Made by a program: the position numbers and the translations under genes
The notes under the pieces: model-generated
The model's input: the letters and a program-made list of their open reading frames with translations, nothing else
What the model was told of the DNA's origin: nothing
The model's database searches: none
NCBI RefSeq assembly: GCF_002954355.1
Contig: NZ_MQVV01000014.1
Location: 372,001 to 436,000, forward strand
Reading direction: 5' to 3'
DNA from: Nonlabens tegetincola
Lineage (GTDB): Bacteria; Bacteroidota; Bacteroidia; Flavobacteriales; Flavobacteriaceae
Length of the DNA stretch: 64,000 bases
Shown: one piece after another, positions 53,829 to 62,725 of the stretch
How positions within the stretch are numbered: position 1 is the first letter of the stretch
Layout: each line of letters opens with the position of its first letter

Positions 53829-56666
53829 TTACAAGTACTCTTCCATAGGAGCACATGTACACATTAAATTTCTGTCACCATAAGCATCATCGGCGCGACG
53901 TACTGTAGGCCAGAATTTATTGTCACTTACCCATTCCAATGGATAAGCAGCTTTTTTCCTAGTGTAAGGAAAGTTCCAGTCATCACTGGTTATCATTTGT
54001 AAGGTATGCGGTGCATTTTTAAGAACATTATTAGGCTCTTCCTTAGTAGCCTCTTCAATTTCCTTTCTTATGGAAATCATAGCATCGCAAAAACGATCAA
54101 TCTCTTCCTTACTTTCCGATTCTGTTGGTTCGATCATCATAGTTCCATTTACCGGGAATGACACCGTAGGAGCGTGGAAACCATAATCCATCAAACGTTT
54201 GGCGATATCAGTTACTTCTATTCCATTTTCTTTAAATGGTCTACAGTCAATGATCATTTCGTGTGCGGCACGACCTCTTTCACCTACATATAAGCATTCA
54301 AAACTCCCGTCTAAACGTTCTTTGATATAATTAGCATTAACTATAGCATATTCAGTAGATCGCTTTAAACCAGCAGCACCTAGCATGCATATATAACCAT
54401 AAGAAATTACACAGGCTAGCGCACTTCCATAGGGTGCAGCACTAATAGGAGTAATCGCTTGATCGCCACCTGTAGGTACTACAGGATTTGTAGGTAAGAA
54501 AGGTACTAGTTGCTTTGCAACACAAATAGGACCTACACCAGGTCCACCACCACCGTGAGGTATGGCAAATGTTTTGTGTAGGTTAAGGTGACAAACATCA
54601 GCGCCTATATTTCCTGGATTAGTAAGACCTACTTGGGCATTCATGTTTGCACCATCCATATATACTTGACCACCATTTTCATGAATGATTCCCGTTATCT
54701 CCTTAATCGCACTCTCATAAACACCGTGAGTCGATGGATAAGTAACCATAAGAGCAGACAGGTTGTCTTTATATTCAATCGCCTTGGATCTTAAATCATC
54801 AACATCTATGTTACCATTTTCTAGTGCTTTTGTAACAACTACCTTCATTCCTGCCATAACAGCACTTGCAGGATTGGTTCCATGTGCACTAGATGGAATT
54901 AAACAAATATTACGGTGGCTATCACCACGAGACTCATGATAGGCTCTAATAGCCATAAGTCCTGCAAATTCTCCTTGCGCACCAGAATTAGGTTGCAATG
55001 AGGTACCTGCAAATCCAGTAACTTCATTCAATTGTTCCTCAAGCTTTGTCAACATTTCTAGATATCCTTGAGCCTGATCTGCAGGAACAAAAGGGTGAAT
55101 ATTACCCCATTGAGGATCTGAAAGTGGTAACATTTCGGCTGCTGCGTTCAATTTCATCGTACAAGAACCTAAAGAAATCATCGAGTGATTTAATGCCAGA
55201 TCCTTACGCTCTAATTTTTTAATATAACGCATCAATTCAGTCTCACTGTGATAACTATTGAATACGTCATAGGTCATGAATTCGCTTTCACGTTTTACAC
55301 CTACATTGTTTTGATCCAATAGATTAGTGATTACCGTTGCTTCTTTTGAGTACGCTTTCGCGAAAGCGGAAACAATATCGTTTAGATCTTTTATGGAAGT
55401 AGTCTCGTTTATAGAAACTTGGACTGTTTCTTCATCTGGATAATAGAAGTTAATTTCTAATGCTAAAGCTTGTTCGCGCACCTTGGCTGCATCAGCTTTA
55501 AAAGATAAAGTATCAAAATATTGTTCGTTTTCTTGATAAATACCTAGTTTTTCAACAGCATCGGCTAGGGTAGCAGCTGTGTTATGTACTTTACTAGCAA
55601 TGTATTTTAATCCCTTAGGACCGTGGTAAACACCGTACATTCCAGCCATTACTGCTAGTAGAACCTGAGCAGTACAAATATTAGAAGTTGCTTTGTCTCT
55701 TTTAATGTGTTGCTCACGAGTTTGTAAAGCCATACGCAAGGCACGCTTACCATCCATGTCGCGAGTTACACCTATAATTCTACCAGGTATTTGACGTTTA
55801 TACGTTTCCTTAGTTGCAAAATAGGCAGCATGAGGACCACCATATCCTAATGGAATACCAAAACGTTGTGTAGTACCTACAACAACATCGGCACCCCAAT
55901 TACCAGGAGCTTCTAACATTACTAGTGAAAGTATGTCTGCAGCTACTGCTATTTTTATGTCATTTTCTTTACAAGCTTGAGCAAATTGAGTATAATCAAC
56001 CACTTTACCACTTGCACCAGGATACTGAAGTAGTACGGCATAATAACCGTTGGACATATCCATCTCCTTAGGGTTACCTTCAACAAGCTCAATTCCTAAA
56101 GGAATAGCACGTGTTTTTAATAATTCTTTGGTTTGTGGCAAGGTGTCCTCGTCAACAAAGAATTTCACCACTCCTTCTTTTTTCTGTGCGCGTTCACGAA
56201 CTGCAAAAAGTAAGGTCATCGCCTCGGCAGCAGCAGTAGATTCATCTAATAACGAGGCGTTTGCCAATTCCATACCAGTAAGATCGGTGATCATGGTCTG
56301 GTAATTGAGCAATGCCTCTAGACGACCTTGTGCAATTTCTGCTTGGTAAGGTGTGTAAGCTGTATACCAACCTGGATTTTCAAGTATATTACGTTGAATT
56401 ACGGCAGGTGTAATAGCGGCGTTGTATCCTAAACCGATGTAGGTCTTAAATTGTTTGTTTTTATTACCTATTTCTTGGATATGATTTAGGTACTCGTACT
56501 CGCTCATCGCTGGATCTAATTCCAGTTCTTTTTTCAATTTAATTCCATCTGGAACGGTTTGATAAATGAGCTCGTCGATTGAGGAAACACCAATGGTATC
56601 TAGCATGGTGTTAAGATCTTTCTTGCGTGGCCCAATGTGTCTAAGGGCAAAACGATCTGTATTCAT
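53829..56666 (-). CDS. gcvP: Glycine dehydrogenase (decarboxylating), P-protein
   Basis: GcvP decarboxylates glycine in the glycine cleavage system. The 945-residue fused P-protein (N- and C-terminal halves in one chain) starts FALRHIGPRKKDLNTML, contains SLGSCTMKLNAAAEM, VYMDGANMNAQVGL, and the PLP-lysine motif NLHKTFAIPHGGGGPGVGPI. Length matches the fused bacterial form. ATG 56666 is chosen over an ORF extension to 56735, which precedes the predicted promoter. Genes for the T- and H-proteins are not in the window. Palindrome at 55353 codes AFAKA. Confidence 0.96.
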   Translation of the reverse strand: MNTDRFALRHIGPRKKDLNTMLDTIGVSSIDELIYQTVPDGIKLKKELELDPAMSEYEYLNHIQEIGNKNKQFKTYIGLGYNAAITPAVIQRNILENPGWYTAYTPYQAEIAQGRLEALLNYQTMITDLTGMELANASLLDESTAAAEAMTLLFAVRERAQKKEGVVKFFVDEDTLPQTKELLKTRAIPLGIELVEGNPKEMDMSNGYYAVLLQYPGASGKVVDYTQFAQACKENDIKIAVAADILSLVMLEAPGNWGADVVVGTTQRFGIPLGYGGPHAAYFATKETYKRQIPGRIIGVTRDMDGKRALRMALQTREQHIKRDKATSNICTAQVLLAVMAGMYGVYHGPKGLKYIASKVHNTAATLADAVEKLGIYQENEQYFDTLSFKADAAKVREQALALEINFYYPDEETVQVSINETTSIKDLNDIVSAFAKAYSKEATVITNLLDQNNVGVKRESEFMTYDVFNSYHSETELMRYIKKLERKDLALNHSMISLGSCTMKLNAAAEMLPLSDPQWGNIHPFVPADQAQGYLEMLTKLEEQLNEVTGFAGTSLQPNSGAQGEFAGLMAIRAYHESRGDSHRNICLIPSSAHGTNPASAVMAGMKVVVTKALENGNIDVDDLRSKAIEYKDNLSALMVTYPSTHGVYESAIKEITGIIHENGGQVYMDGANMNAQVGLTNPGNIGADVCHLNLHKTFAIPHGGGGPGVGPICVAKQLVPFLPTNPVVPTGGDQAITPISAAPYGSALACVISYGYICMLGAAGLKRSTEYAIVNANYIKERLDGSFECLYVGERGRAAHEMIIDCRPFKENGIEVTDIAKRLMDYGFHAPTVSFPVNGTMMIEPTESESKEEIDRFCDAMISIRKEIEEATKEEPNNVLKNAPHTLQMITSDDWNFPYTRKKAAYPLEWVSDNKFWPTVRRADDAYGDRNLMCTCAPMEEYL
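55353..55368. repeat. Palindromic repeat, copy 12
   Basis: Full 16-mer in gcvP; encodes AFAKA between the two P-protein halves. Confidence 0.95.
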
Positions 56667-56732
56667 AGTGCTTATGTGGTCTATGTTATTAAATAGCAAC
56701 TTGTTTTTAAGGGTAGCCGCTTTATTTTTATG

Positions 56733-56740
56733 CAAAAGTA
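56733..56740 (-). promoter_or_regulatory. Promoter -7 box for gcvP
   Basis: Minus strand reads TACTTTTG, exact TAnnTTTG match, giving a leader of about 60 bases. Confidence 0.58.
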
Positions 56741-56757
56741 GTCGATTAAGTAGTTTA

Positions 56758-56775
56758 AACTAACAGAGGTTAGTT
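56758..56775. promoter_or_regulatory. Dyad upstream of gcvP
   Basis: AACTAAC-AGAG-GTTAGTT, seven-base arms with a 4-base centre, in the -25 to -40 zone of the gcvP promoter; overlaps TAGTTTAAACTA. Possible operator, perhaps shared with the divergent gene. Confidence 0.4.
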
Positions 56776-56828
56776 AATTATTACCTCTTTTTATTCACGC
56801 TTTTTAATAGGTTATTAACCACTGCTAT

Positions 56829-56836
56829 TACCTTTG
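56829..56836 (+). promoter_or_regulatory. Promoter -7 box for the UbiA-like gene
   Basis: TACCTTTG, exact TAnnTTTG match, 4 bases before the ATG at 56841; the transcript would be nearly leaderless. Confidence 0.5.
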
Positions 56837-56840
56837 TTTT

Positions 56841-57674
56841 ATGATGCTAATAAAAAAAGGGTTGGAGTTCTACATAAGAACGAGTTTACATGTGGCAATT
56901 TGCTTTGTAACCTTGTCTATGGTTATCACATTACCTTATCTAGAGCCTTTTGTCGATTGGCCGTTTTACATTATGCAATTTTGTCTAGTTGTCGTTAGTT
57001 ATAACCTGACTAAATATTACCCATTAATATTAGCCAGAAAACCATTTAAATATCGAGGCTTTATATTAATCATGAGCTCCTTATTGATATTAATTGCTCT
57101 TAGTTTATTAGCCTTTGAAACAACGGAGTATTGGCTAATTGTGGCTTTGCTAGTACTGTTAAACTTAGTTTATGCGTTTCCTTTGCTATTCAATAAGAAA
57201 ATCAGAGAGTTTGTTTATTTAAAAACTCCTGTTGTAGCAATAAGCTGGGTGATATTGTTGTTGAGTTTTTTTTGGAGCGCGCACGGATTTACAAACACTG
57301 TTCGTGATTTGAATTACATGGATTTTGAAGATCATATGTATCTTGGAATAACTCTTCTTTGCTTTATGATAGCTTACTGTATACCTTTTGAAATTAGAGA
57401 TATTGAAGATGATAAAATACATCTAATCACATTACCTCAAAAAATAGGAGTTAGTTACACTAAAATTATCGGGTATCTAAGTGCCTTTTTCTTTTTTGTC
57501 TTGCAATTGATGTATCAACCCATTATTGGTTCAAATACGCCTGTAACAGTAATTATTACGGTTTTATTATTGCTTTTTATTTATTTATCAGACAAAATAA
57601 AAAGCTCCTATTTTGTGAGCTTTGCCGTTGAGGGATTACCGATTATTTGGCTACTTTTAAAAGTTTGCTGTTAA
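56841..57674 (+). CDS. Degenerate UbiA-like membrane protein
   Basis: A 277-residue protein with about eight membrane helices, laid out like UbiA prenyltransferases. The second Asp-rich motif is recognisable (FEIRDIEDDKIHLITLPQKIG near residue 190), but the first catalytic NDxxD is replaced by YNLTKYYP. It is probably not an active prenyltransferase of the standard kind. It may be a specialised or non-enzymatic relative. Ends overlapping the anti-sigma-like gene by 4 bases, tail to tail. Confidence 0.65.
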   Translation: MMLIKKGLEFYIRTSLHVAICFVTLSMVITLPYLEPFVDWPFYIMQFCLVVVSYNLTKYYPLILARKPFKYRGFILIMSSLLILIALSLLAFETTEYWLIVALLVLLNLVYAFPLLFNKKIREFVYLKTPVVAISWVILLLSFFWSAHGFTNTVRDLNYMDFEDHMYLGITLLCFMIAYCIPFEIRDIEDDKIHLITLPQKIGVSYTKIIGYLSAFFFFVLQLMYQPIIGSNTPVTVIITVLLLLFIYLSDKIKSSYFVSFAVEGLPIIWLLLKVCC

Positions 57675-57922
57675 AGTTTCCTTTCAATCGCATCCTTAAT
57701 GCGAGAACGAATTTTAGCCTTTTCGGCTGCGGTTAATTTAATCCAGTTCAAACCGTTTAACGTTCTAGTAAACTTGCAGTTTTTTTTATTAAAGGATCTA
57801 CATCTCCAGCAATGGGAGTGATGCATTTTAAGTTTAAAACGTTCTTTACTATTGAGATCATTGTATTGCTCTCGTGTACTCAACACTTCGGCATCGTTAC
57901 AATTTATAAATACTCTACCCAT
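57671..57922 (-). CDS. Small zinc-motif protein, possible anti-sigma factor
   Basis: An 83-residue soluble basic protein. KMHHSHCWRCRSFNKKNC contains an H-x3-C-x2-C array like the zinc-binding anti-sigma motif (HxxxCxxC). It follows the ECF sigma gene by 6 bases. No membrane helix. Anti-sigma partner is the best guess from order and motif; binding is not shown. Confidence 0.6.
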   Translation of the reverse strand: MGRVFINCNDAEVLSTREQYNDLNSKERFKLKMHHSHCWRCRSFNKKNCKFTRTLNGLNWIKLTAAEKAKIRSRIKDAIERKL

Positions 57923-57928
57923 GATAGT

Positions 57929-58492
57929 TTAATCGATCTTGTACCATTTTTTATTCAAACATTCCATTAATTGGACTCTGGCTCTATGAATTATCACCCA
58001 TAGATTGGACGCCGTGATATCATGCTCCTTACAAATGGTTTCTGTATCCATGCGATCGATGGTTTTTTGCACAAAGATAATGGCATATCTTTCAGGCAAA
58101 GCTGCAATACATTCTTGTAACGCTTCACCTAATTCTTTTTGTTCTATATCATCCTCTACGGTGGGATTGCGTAAATCTTTTACTCGTTCTTCTAGCCAAT
58201 CTCCTGTTTCATCATTGTTATCTAAATAACTCATTCTAACCTCGGCTTTCCCTTTATTAGAATTGATTTTGCGATAATAATCAATGATTTTACGTTTAAG
58301 AATTGATACAAGCCAAGTGCGCTCAGTGGATTTACCCTTGAATCTGTGCGCACTTTTAAGACCAGCCAGAAAAGTTTCGGCAACTAGATCTTGTGCCATA
58401 ACAGCATCATTAACTCTTGTTATGGTGTAATTAAATAAATAGTCGCTATAACGATCTACCCACTTTTTTGGATCTAATTCTACTTCTGGCAT
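57929..58492 (-). CDS. ECF-type RNA polymerase sigma factor
   Basis: A 187-residue sigma-70 family protein with regions 2 and 4 only: FNYTITRVNDAVMAQDLVAETF and RFKGKSTERTWLVSILKRK (region 2), and LPERYAIIFVQKTID with EHDITASNLWVIIHRARVQL (region 4, helix-turn-helix). Between the M3 peptidase gene (9 bases upstream) and the small zinc-motif gene. Stimulus unknown. Confidence 0.92.
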   Translation of the reverse strand: MPEVELDPKKWVDRYSDYLFNYTITRVNDAVMAQDLVAETFLAGLKSAHRFKGKSTERTWLVSILKRKIIDYYRKINSNKGKAEVRMSYLDNNDETGDWLEERVKDLRNPTVEDDIEQKELGEALQECIAALPERYAIIFVQKTIDRMDTETICKEHDITASNLWVIIHRARVQLMECLNKKWYKID

Positions 58493-58500
58493 TTAGTTTT

Positions 58501-60549
58501 TTATGTTTTTATAAGTCCTGCTCGTTTTAAAAGAGCGTCTGTTTTTGGTTTGCTTCCGCGAAAGCGAACATATAATTCCATAGGGTCTTCTGTTCCTCCC
58601 ATGGAAAGCACATTGTCTTTAAAAAGATCTGCAACCTCTCTATTGAAAATTCCCTTTTGTTTGAAAAATTCAAAAGCATCGGCATCCAAGACCTCAGCCC
58701 ATTTGTAACTGTAATATCCAGCACTATATCCTCCTTGAAAAATGTGGCTGAATGCTGTGCTCATGCAACTGCTAGGTACATTTGGATATAAATCTGTTTT
58801 CTCAAAAATGGTGCGCTCATGATCCTTAACATCTTGTATATGTGATGGATCAATACCGTGCCAGCTCATATCTAATAATCCAAAACTGAGTTGTCGCATG
58901 GTTTGCATACCTTCTAAAAAGGTAGCTGCAGCTTTGATTTTTTCAATATACTCTTGTGGTATTACCTCGTTAGTTTCATAGTGCCTTGCAAATAGTTCAA
59001 GTGCTTCTTTTTCATAACACCAGTTTTCAAGAACTTGACTAGGTAATTCTACAAAATCCCAATGCACCGATGTTCCTGAAAGGCTACGGTATGTAGTGTT
59101 TGCAAGCATACCGTGTAGGGCATGACCAAACTCATGAAATAAGGTTGTTACCTCATTAAAAGTAAGTAAAGATGGTTTTGTACTAGTAGGTTTTGTGAAA
59201 TTGCACACAATTGAAACATGTGGTCTGCTATCATGTCCATTTTCTTTCCATTGACTTTTAAAACTAGTCATCCACGCTCCATTACGCTTACCTTTTCTTG
59301 GAAAAAAGTCTGCATAGAATATGGAGTTCAATGATTTGTCTTCATTATAAACTTCATAAATCATTACATCTTTATGATAGCTGTCAATTTCTGTATTTTT
59401 CTTGAAAGTCAGTCCGAACAATTTGTTGGCAATTTCAAAAGCACCGTTTATTACATTTTCTAATTTAAAATAGGGTTTAAGCAACTCATCATCAAGTTCA
59501 AATCGTTGTTGCTTTAACTTTTCACTGTAGTAAGCGCTATCCCATTTTTGCAATTGATCAATCGGGAAATCCTTATGATTTTGGGCAAACCTCTGTAATT
59601 CATCAAACTCACTTTGAGCGGCAGGTTGTGCTTTTTCAAGTAATTCATTCAAAAAGTCGTTAACCTGCTCCGGCGATCCAGCCATACGTTCCTCTAGAAT
59701 AAAATGAGCATGACTATCATATCCTAATAATTGTGCTCTTTCAAACCTTAATTGCGCAATTTGCAGTACATTTTCTTGATTATCATGATCATCTTTGTAA
59801 GCTCTAGACCCAAAAGCAAGTGACATTTCTTTGCGTAAATCCCTATCGTTTGCATAGGTCATTAATGGAATATAACTAGGGTAGTCTAGTGTAAAAATAT
59901 AACCTTCATTATCACGACTGTTAGCTGTTTCTTTGGCAGCTTCTAGAGCGCTTTCTGGTAGGCCAGATAATTTTGATTCATCTGTTATATGCATTTCAAA
60001 TGCATTTGTTGCTGCCAGCACATTTTCACCAAATTGTAGACTTAACTGTGCTAGCTGTGTATCAATTTCTCGTAATCGTTCTTTCTGTTTATCATCAAGC
60101 AAGGCGCCATTACGTGAAAATCGTTTATACTTTTTATCAAGAAGAGTAAGTTGTTCTGGATTTAAATTAAGCTGATCACGTTTATTATACACATGCTTTA
60201 CACGTTCAAATAGGTCTATATTTAAGGTGACATCATTGCTAAATTTACTTAACTGTGGACTTACCTCACGAGCGATTCTTTGAATTTCATCGTTGGTTTC
60301 GGCACTATTAAGATTAAAGAAAATGCTTGATATTCTGCCTAATTTTTCGCCTGCCTTATCCAGGGCTTCAATCGTATTTTCAAATGAAGGCTCATCTTTA
60401 TTACTCGTAATAAGAGTAATTTCTTCTTGTGCTATTTTTATCGCTTTCGCGAAAGCGTCCTCATACAAATCCTCTGTGATAATTGAAAAAGGAGCTGTAT
60501 TGAATGGTGTATTAAATTTTTGTAATAACGGATTATCACTTGTTTTCAT
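58501..60549 (-). CDS. M3 family oligopeptidase (Dcp/OpdA-like)
   Basis: A 682-residue cytoplasmic zinc peptidase. The active site is TLFHEFGHALHGMLAN (HExxH near 465) with the distal glutamate in the DFVELPSQVLENW segment. The N-terminal helical domain (NPLLQKFNTPFNTAPFSIIT) and C-terminal YYSYKWAEVLDADAF are as in E. coli Dcp. It trims short peptides. Two palindromes lie in it: one perfect near the N-terminus (AFAKA) and a one-base variant at the C-terminus (RFRGS). Confidence 0.93.
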   Translation of the reverse strand: MKTSDNPLLQKFNTPFNTAPFSIITEDLYEDAFAKAIKIAQEEITLITSNKDEPSFENTIEALDKAGEKLGRISSIFFNLNSAETNDEIQRIAREVSPQLSKFSNDVTLNIDLFERVKHVYNKRDQLNLNPEQLTLLDKKYKRFSRNGALLDDKQKERLREIDTQLAQLSLQFGENVLAATNAFEMHITDESKLSGLPESALEAAKETANSRDNEGYIFTLDYPSYIPLMTYANDRDLRKEMSLAFGSRAYKDDHDNQENVLQIAQLRFERAQLLGYDSHAHFILEERMAGSPEQVNDFLNELLEKAQPAAQSEFDELQRFAQNHKDFPIDQLQKWDSAYYSEKLKQQRFELDDELLKPYFKLENVINGAFEIANKLFGLTFKKNTEIDSYHKDVMIYEVYNEDKSLNSIFYADFFPRKGKRNGAWMTSFKSQWKENGHDSRPHVSIVCNFTKPTSTKPSLLTFNEVTTLFHEFGHALHGMLANTTYRSLSGTSVHWDFVELPSQVLENWCYEKEALELFARHYETNEVIPQEYIEKIKAAATFLEGMQTMRQLSFGLLDMSWHGIDPSHIQDVKDHERTIFEKTDLYPNVPSSCMSTAFSHIFQGGYSAGYYSYKWAEVLDADAFEFFKQKGIFNREVADLFKDNVLSMGGTEDPMELYVRFRGSKPKTDALLKRAGLIKT
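58552..58565. repeat. Palindromic repeat, degenerate copy 13
   Basis: GCTTCCGCGAAAGC, one mismatch from the core, near the 3' end of the M3 peptidase gene; encodes RFRGS where the perfect copy would give RFRES. Confidence 0.8.
60442..60457. repeat. Palindromic repeat, copy 14
   Basis: Full 16-mer near the 5' end of the M3 peptidase gene; encodes AFAKA. Confidence 0.95.
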
Positions 60550-60568
60550 ATTGTAAAATTACTTATCA

Positions 60569-60587
60569 ATAGTCCAAAATGGACTAT
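60569..60587. promoter_or_regulatory. Dyad upstream of M3 peptidase/ECF operon
   Basis: ATAGTCCA-AAA-TGGACTAT, perfect 8-base arms, 20 bases before the peptidase start. No T run follows, so an operator is likelier than a terminator. Confidence 0.45.
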
Positions 60588-60615
60588 AATATTGTTAAAC
60601 TTTTGATTAATATAG

Positions 60616-60855
60616 TTAAACAAAAAAATATCCCCAACCCATTAAAACTACCATTAGAGTTCCATGAACGATCCCCAAATAGTTGTATTCCCAGTTGTGA
60701 TACTGTCGATTTATTATAAATGACATGATGAAATGAATTCCACCAGCGGTCATTAATTGCCATTTAATCCATTTGGGTTGAAATCCAGCATAGACTAACC
60801 AAATAAGGGTTAGAGAGGTGATTAAAATGGAAATTACTTTATAAGTTTTAGTCAT
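60616..60855 (-). CDS. Small integral membrane protein
   Basis: A 79-residue protein with two or three helices (about 5-24, 34-50 and 58-77) and a conserved-looking [16 protein letters not shown] loop. Overlaps the purE stop by 8 bases, so it is co-translated with purE. Unknown function; unrelated in type to purine synthesis. Confidence 0.65.
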   Translation of the reverse strand: MTKTYKVISILITSLTLIWLVYAGFQPKWIKWQLMTAGGIHFIMSFIINRQYHNWEYNYLGIVHGTLMVVLMGWGYFFV

Positions 60856-61339
60856 ATTTCATCTCACTAGCAGCACGATGAACTTTTTCTTTAAGCCCTT
60901 CTTTATAGGTTATTATTCGGTCCCTTACATCGTCTTGTGTAGCACCTATTATTTGAGCCGCAAGAATTCCAGCATTTTTTGCGCCATTCAATGCTACTGT
61001 AGCTACAGGAACACCACCTGGCATTTGTAAAATAGATAAAACACTATCCCATCCATCAATAGAATTACTTGACTTGACAGGAACACCAATAACTGGTAAA
61101 GGAGACAGACTGGCTACCATGCCCGGTAAATGAGCAGCACCACCAGCGCCAGCAATTATTACTGCTATGCCATTCTCGTGTGCAGTGGTTCCAAATTCAA
61201 ACATTTTTTCAGGCGTGCGGTGTGCACTCACAACATCTACTTCAATTTCAATATTAAGTTCTTTAAGAACATCTATGGCGTCTTGCATCACAGGTAAATC
61301 ACTTGTAGATCCCATGATAATAGCTACTTTTTTATTCAT
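60848..61339 (-). CDS. purE: N5-carboxyaminoimidazole ribonucleotide mutase
   Basis: PurE shifts the carboxylate of N5-CAIR to CAIR in purine synthesis. The 163-residue protein has [47 protein letters not shown] and [15 protein letters not shown], the class I signature. ATG 61339 (MNKKVAII) is used. purK is not adjacent in this window. Confidence 0.96.
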   Translation of the reverse strand: MNKKVAIIMGSTSDLPVMQDAIDVLKELNIEIEVDVVSAHRTPEKMFEFGTTAHENGIAVIIAGAGGAAHLPGMVASLSPLPVIGVPVKSSNSIDGWDSVLSILQMPGGVPVATVALNGAKNAGILAAQIIGATQDDVRDRIITYKEGLKEKVHRAASEMKYD

Positions 61340-61465
61340 GCTATAAAGGTACAAAACACCCTATAAAAAGAGAGAGACAACTGCTAGACATTTTTGCAAT
61401 GATATCGTGATACTTTCGACATAATACTTAACAGTCTTGCAACATATTCTGGCATGTTATTGGTA

Positions 61466-61473
61466 TAATTTTG
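61466..61473 (+). promoter_or_regulatory. Promoter -7 box for msrB pair
   Basis: TAATTTTG, exact TAnnTTTG match, 18 bases before the ATG at 61492. Confidence 0.58.
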
Positions 61474-61491
61474 AATCATAAATAAATAGTA

Positions 61492-62025
61492 ATGATTAAG
61501 AGAATAGTTATTTTAGTTACCGTACTAGGTTTTTTGTCCTGTAAAAATGAAGAAGCAAAAGTCGCAATGAATGATACTACTGCTTCCACAACCGAGCAAG
61601 AAACAACCTATAAAGTTTCTAAGACTAATGAAGAATGGAAACAAATCCTATCACCACAAGAGTACAACGTGTTACGCGAGGCTGGTACCGAAAGACCTTT
61701 TACCAGTCCTTTGAATAAACAATATAAACCAGGAACCTTAATTTGCGCAGCATGTTACGCACCTGTTTATAATAATGAGCACAAATTTGATTCCGGTACA
61801 GGATGGCCTAGTTATGATAGGGCTATTGATGGTCAGGTTGAAAGGGATACCGATTATAAAATTGGGTATGCAAGAACCGAGTTAAAATGTGCAACTTGCG
61901 GCAGTCATCTAGGTCATGAGTTTAATGACGGCCCTAGAAGAACAACTGGAAAAAGACATTGTATTAATGGTGTAGCATTGAATTTTATTCCTGAAGGTGA
62001 ATCTTTACCAGAACTACGTAAATAA
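61492..62025 (+). CDS. msrB: Lipoprotein methionine-R-sulfoxide reductase
   Basis: A 177-residue MsrB with a lipoprotein signal (lipobox FLSC, Cys17). The zinc cysteines are in TLICAACYAPV and ELKCATCGSHLGHEF and the catalytic cysteine in KRHCINGVALNF; FDSGTGWPSYDRA completes the domain. It repairs oxidised methionine in envelope proteins. Followed 6 bases later by a cytoplasmic msrB. Confidence 0.92.
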   Translation: MIKRIVILVTVLGFLSCKNEEAKVAMNDTTASTTEQETTYKVSKTNEEWKQILSPQEYNVLREAGTERPFTSPLNKQYKPGTLICAACYAPVYNNEHKFDSGTGWPSYDRAIDGQVERDTDYKIGYARTELKCATCGSHLGHEFNDGPRRTTGKRHCINGVALNFIPEGESLPELRK

Positions 62026-62031
62026 TTATTT

Positions 62032-62415
62032 ATGAAAAAGACCGAAGCAGAATGGAAGGAAGAGCTTACACCAGAGCAGTATTATATTCTACGAGAAAAA
62101 GGTACTGAAAGGCCCTTTAGTGGTGAATATAATACACATTTTGAAAAAGGAATGTATGTATGCGCAGCTTGCAACAATCCATTATTTAAGTCAGAGACAA
62201 AATTTGATTCTGGTTGTGGTTGGCCTTCTTTTGATGGAGAAATTCCTGGTGCAATTGAACGTAAATTAGATAAATCACATGGGATGATACGTACGGAAAT
62301 CCTTTGTTCTAATTGCGGTGGGCATTTGGGTCATGTATTTAATGATGGTCCTACCGCTAGTGGTATTAGACATTGTGTAAACAGTATTTCAATTGATTTT
62401 AAATCAAATCAATAA
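62032..62415 (+). CDS. msrB: Cytoplasmic methionine-R-sulfoxide reductase
   Basis: A 127-residue MsrB without signal peptide. Zinc cysteines in MYVCAACNNPLF and EILCSNCGGHLGHVF, catalytic cysteine in IRHCVNSISIDF, and FDSGCGWPSFDGE with an extra cysteine as possible resolving residue. Adjacent paralogue of the lipoprotein form; together they cover both compartments. Confidence 0.93.
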   Translation: MKKTEAEWKEELTPEQYYILREKGTERPFSGEYNTHFEKGMYVCAACNNPLFKSETKFDSGCGWPSFDGEIPGAIERKLDKSHGMIRTEILCSNCGGHLGHVFNDGPTASGIRHCVNSISIDFKSNQ

Positions 62416-62509
62416 CCTGTTAAATTGCAAGTGTTGCTCATAATAAGTATCGGCATTTTATGACAGCTACCGAGTTTTAAGTATATTTACTTGGACTCAA
62501 TTCACTTTT

Positions 62510-62725
62510 ATGACATCCTTACTGCTGCTGGCTATTTTTGTATTTGTTGTTTGTATGTATTTGTTTTGGCTTACAACTCACAAGCATTTCATAAAAATGT
62601 ATGGAGAAACTTATTTCAAGCAAACCACCTCAAAGTTATATTATTGGCAGGGAGCAATATCTTTTGGTATAGGAGGCGCATTACTTGTTGTCTATATAGT
62701 AAAGTATTTTAACTGGATGAATTAG
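62510..62725 (+). CDS. Small two-helix membrane protein
   Basis: A 71-residue protein with helices at about 2-21 and 48-65 and a basic/aromatic loop (THKHFIKMYGETYFKQTT). The ATG at 62510 is used. Its stop overlaps a GTG start of the next small protein. Not recognised. Confidence 0.55.
   Translation: MTSLLLLAIFVFVVCMYLFWLTTHKHFIKMYGETYFKQTTSKLYYWQGAISFGIGGALLVVYIVKYFNWMN

Noticed and set aside
56667-56732. Glycine riboswitch in the gcvP leader
   Set aside because: The leader is about 60 bases and shows no aptamer-like structure.
62491-62712. Alternative 73-codon frame over the small membrane gene
   Set aside because: It overlaps the 62510-62725 frame, which has the cleaner two-helix protein and a coupled downstream start.
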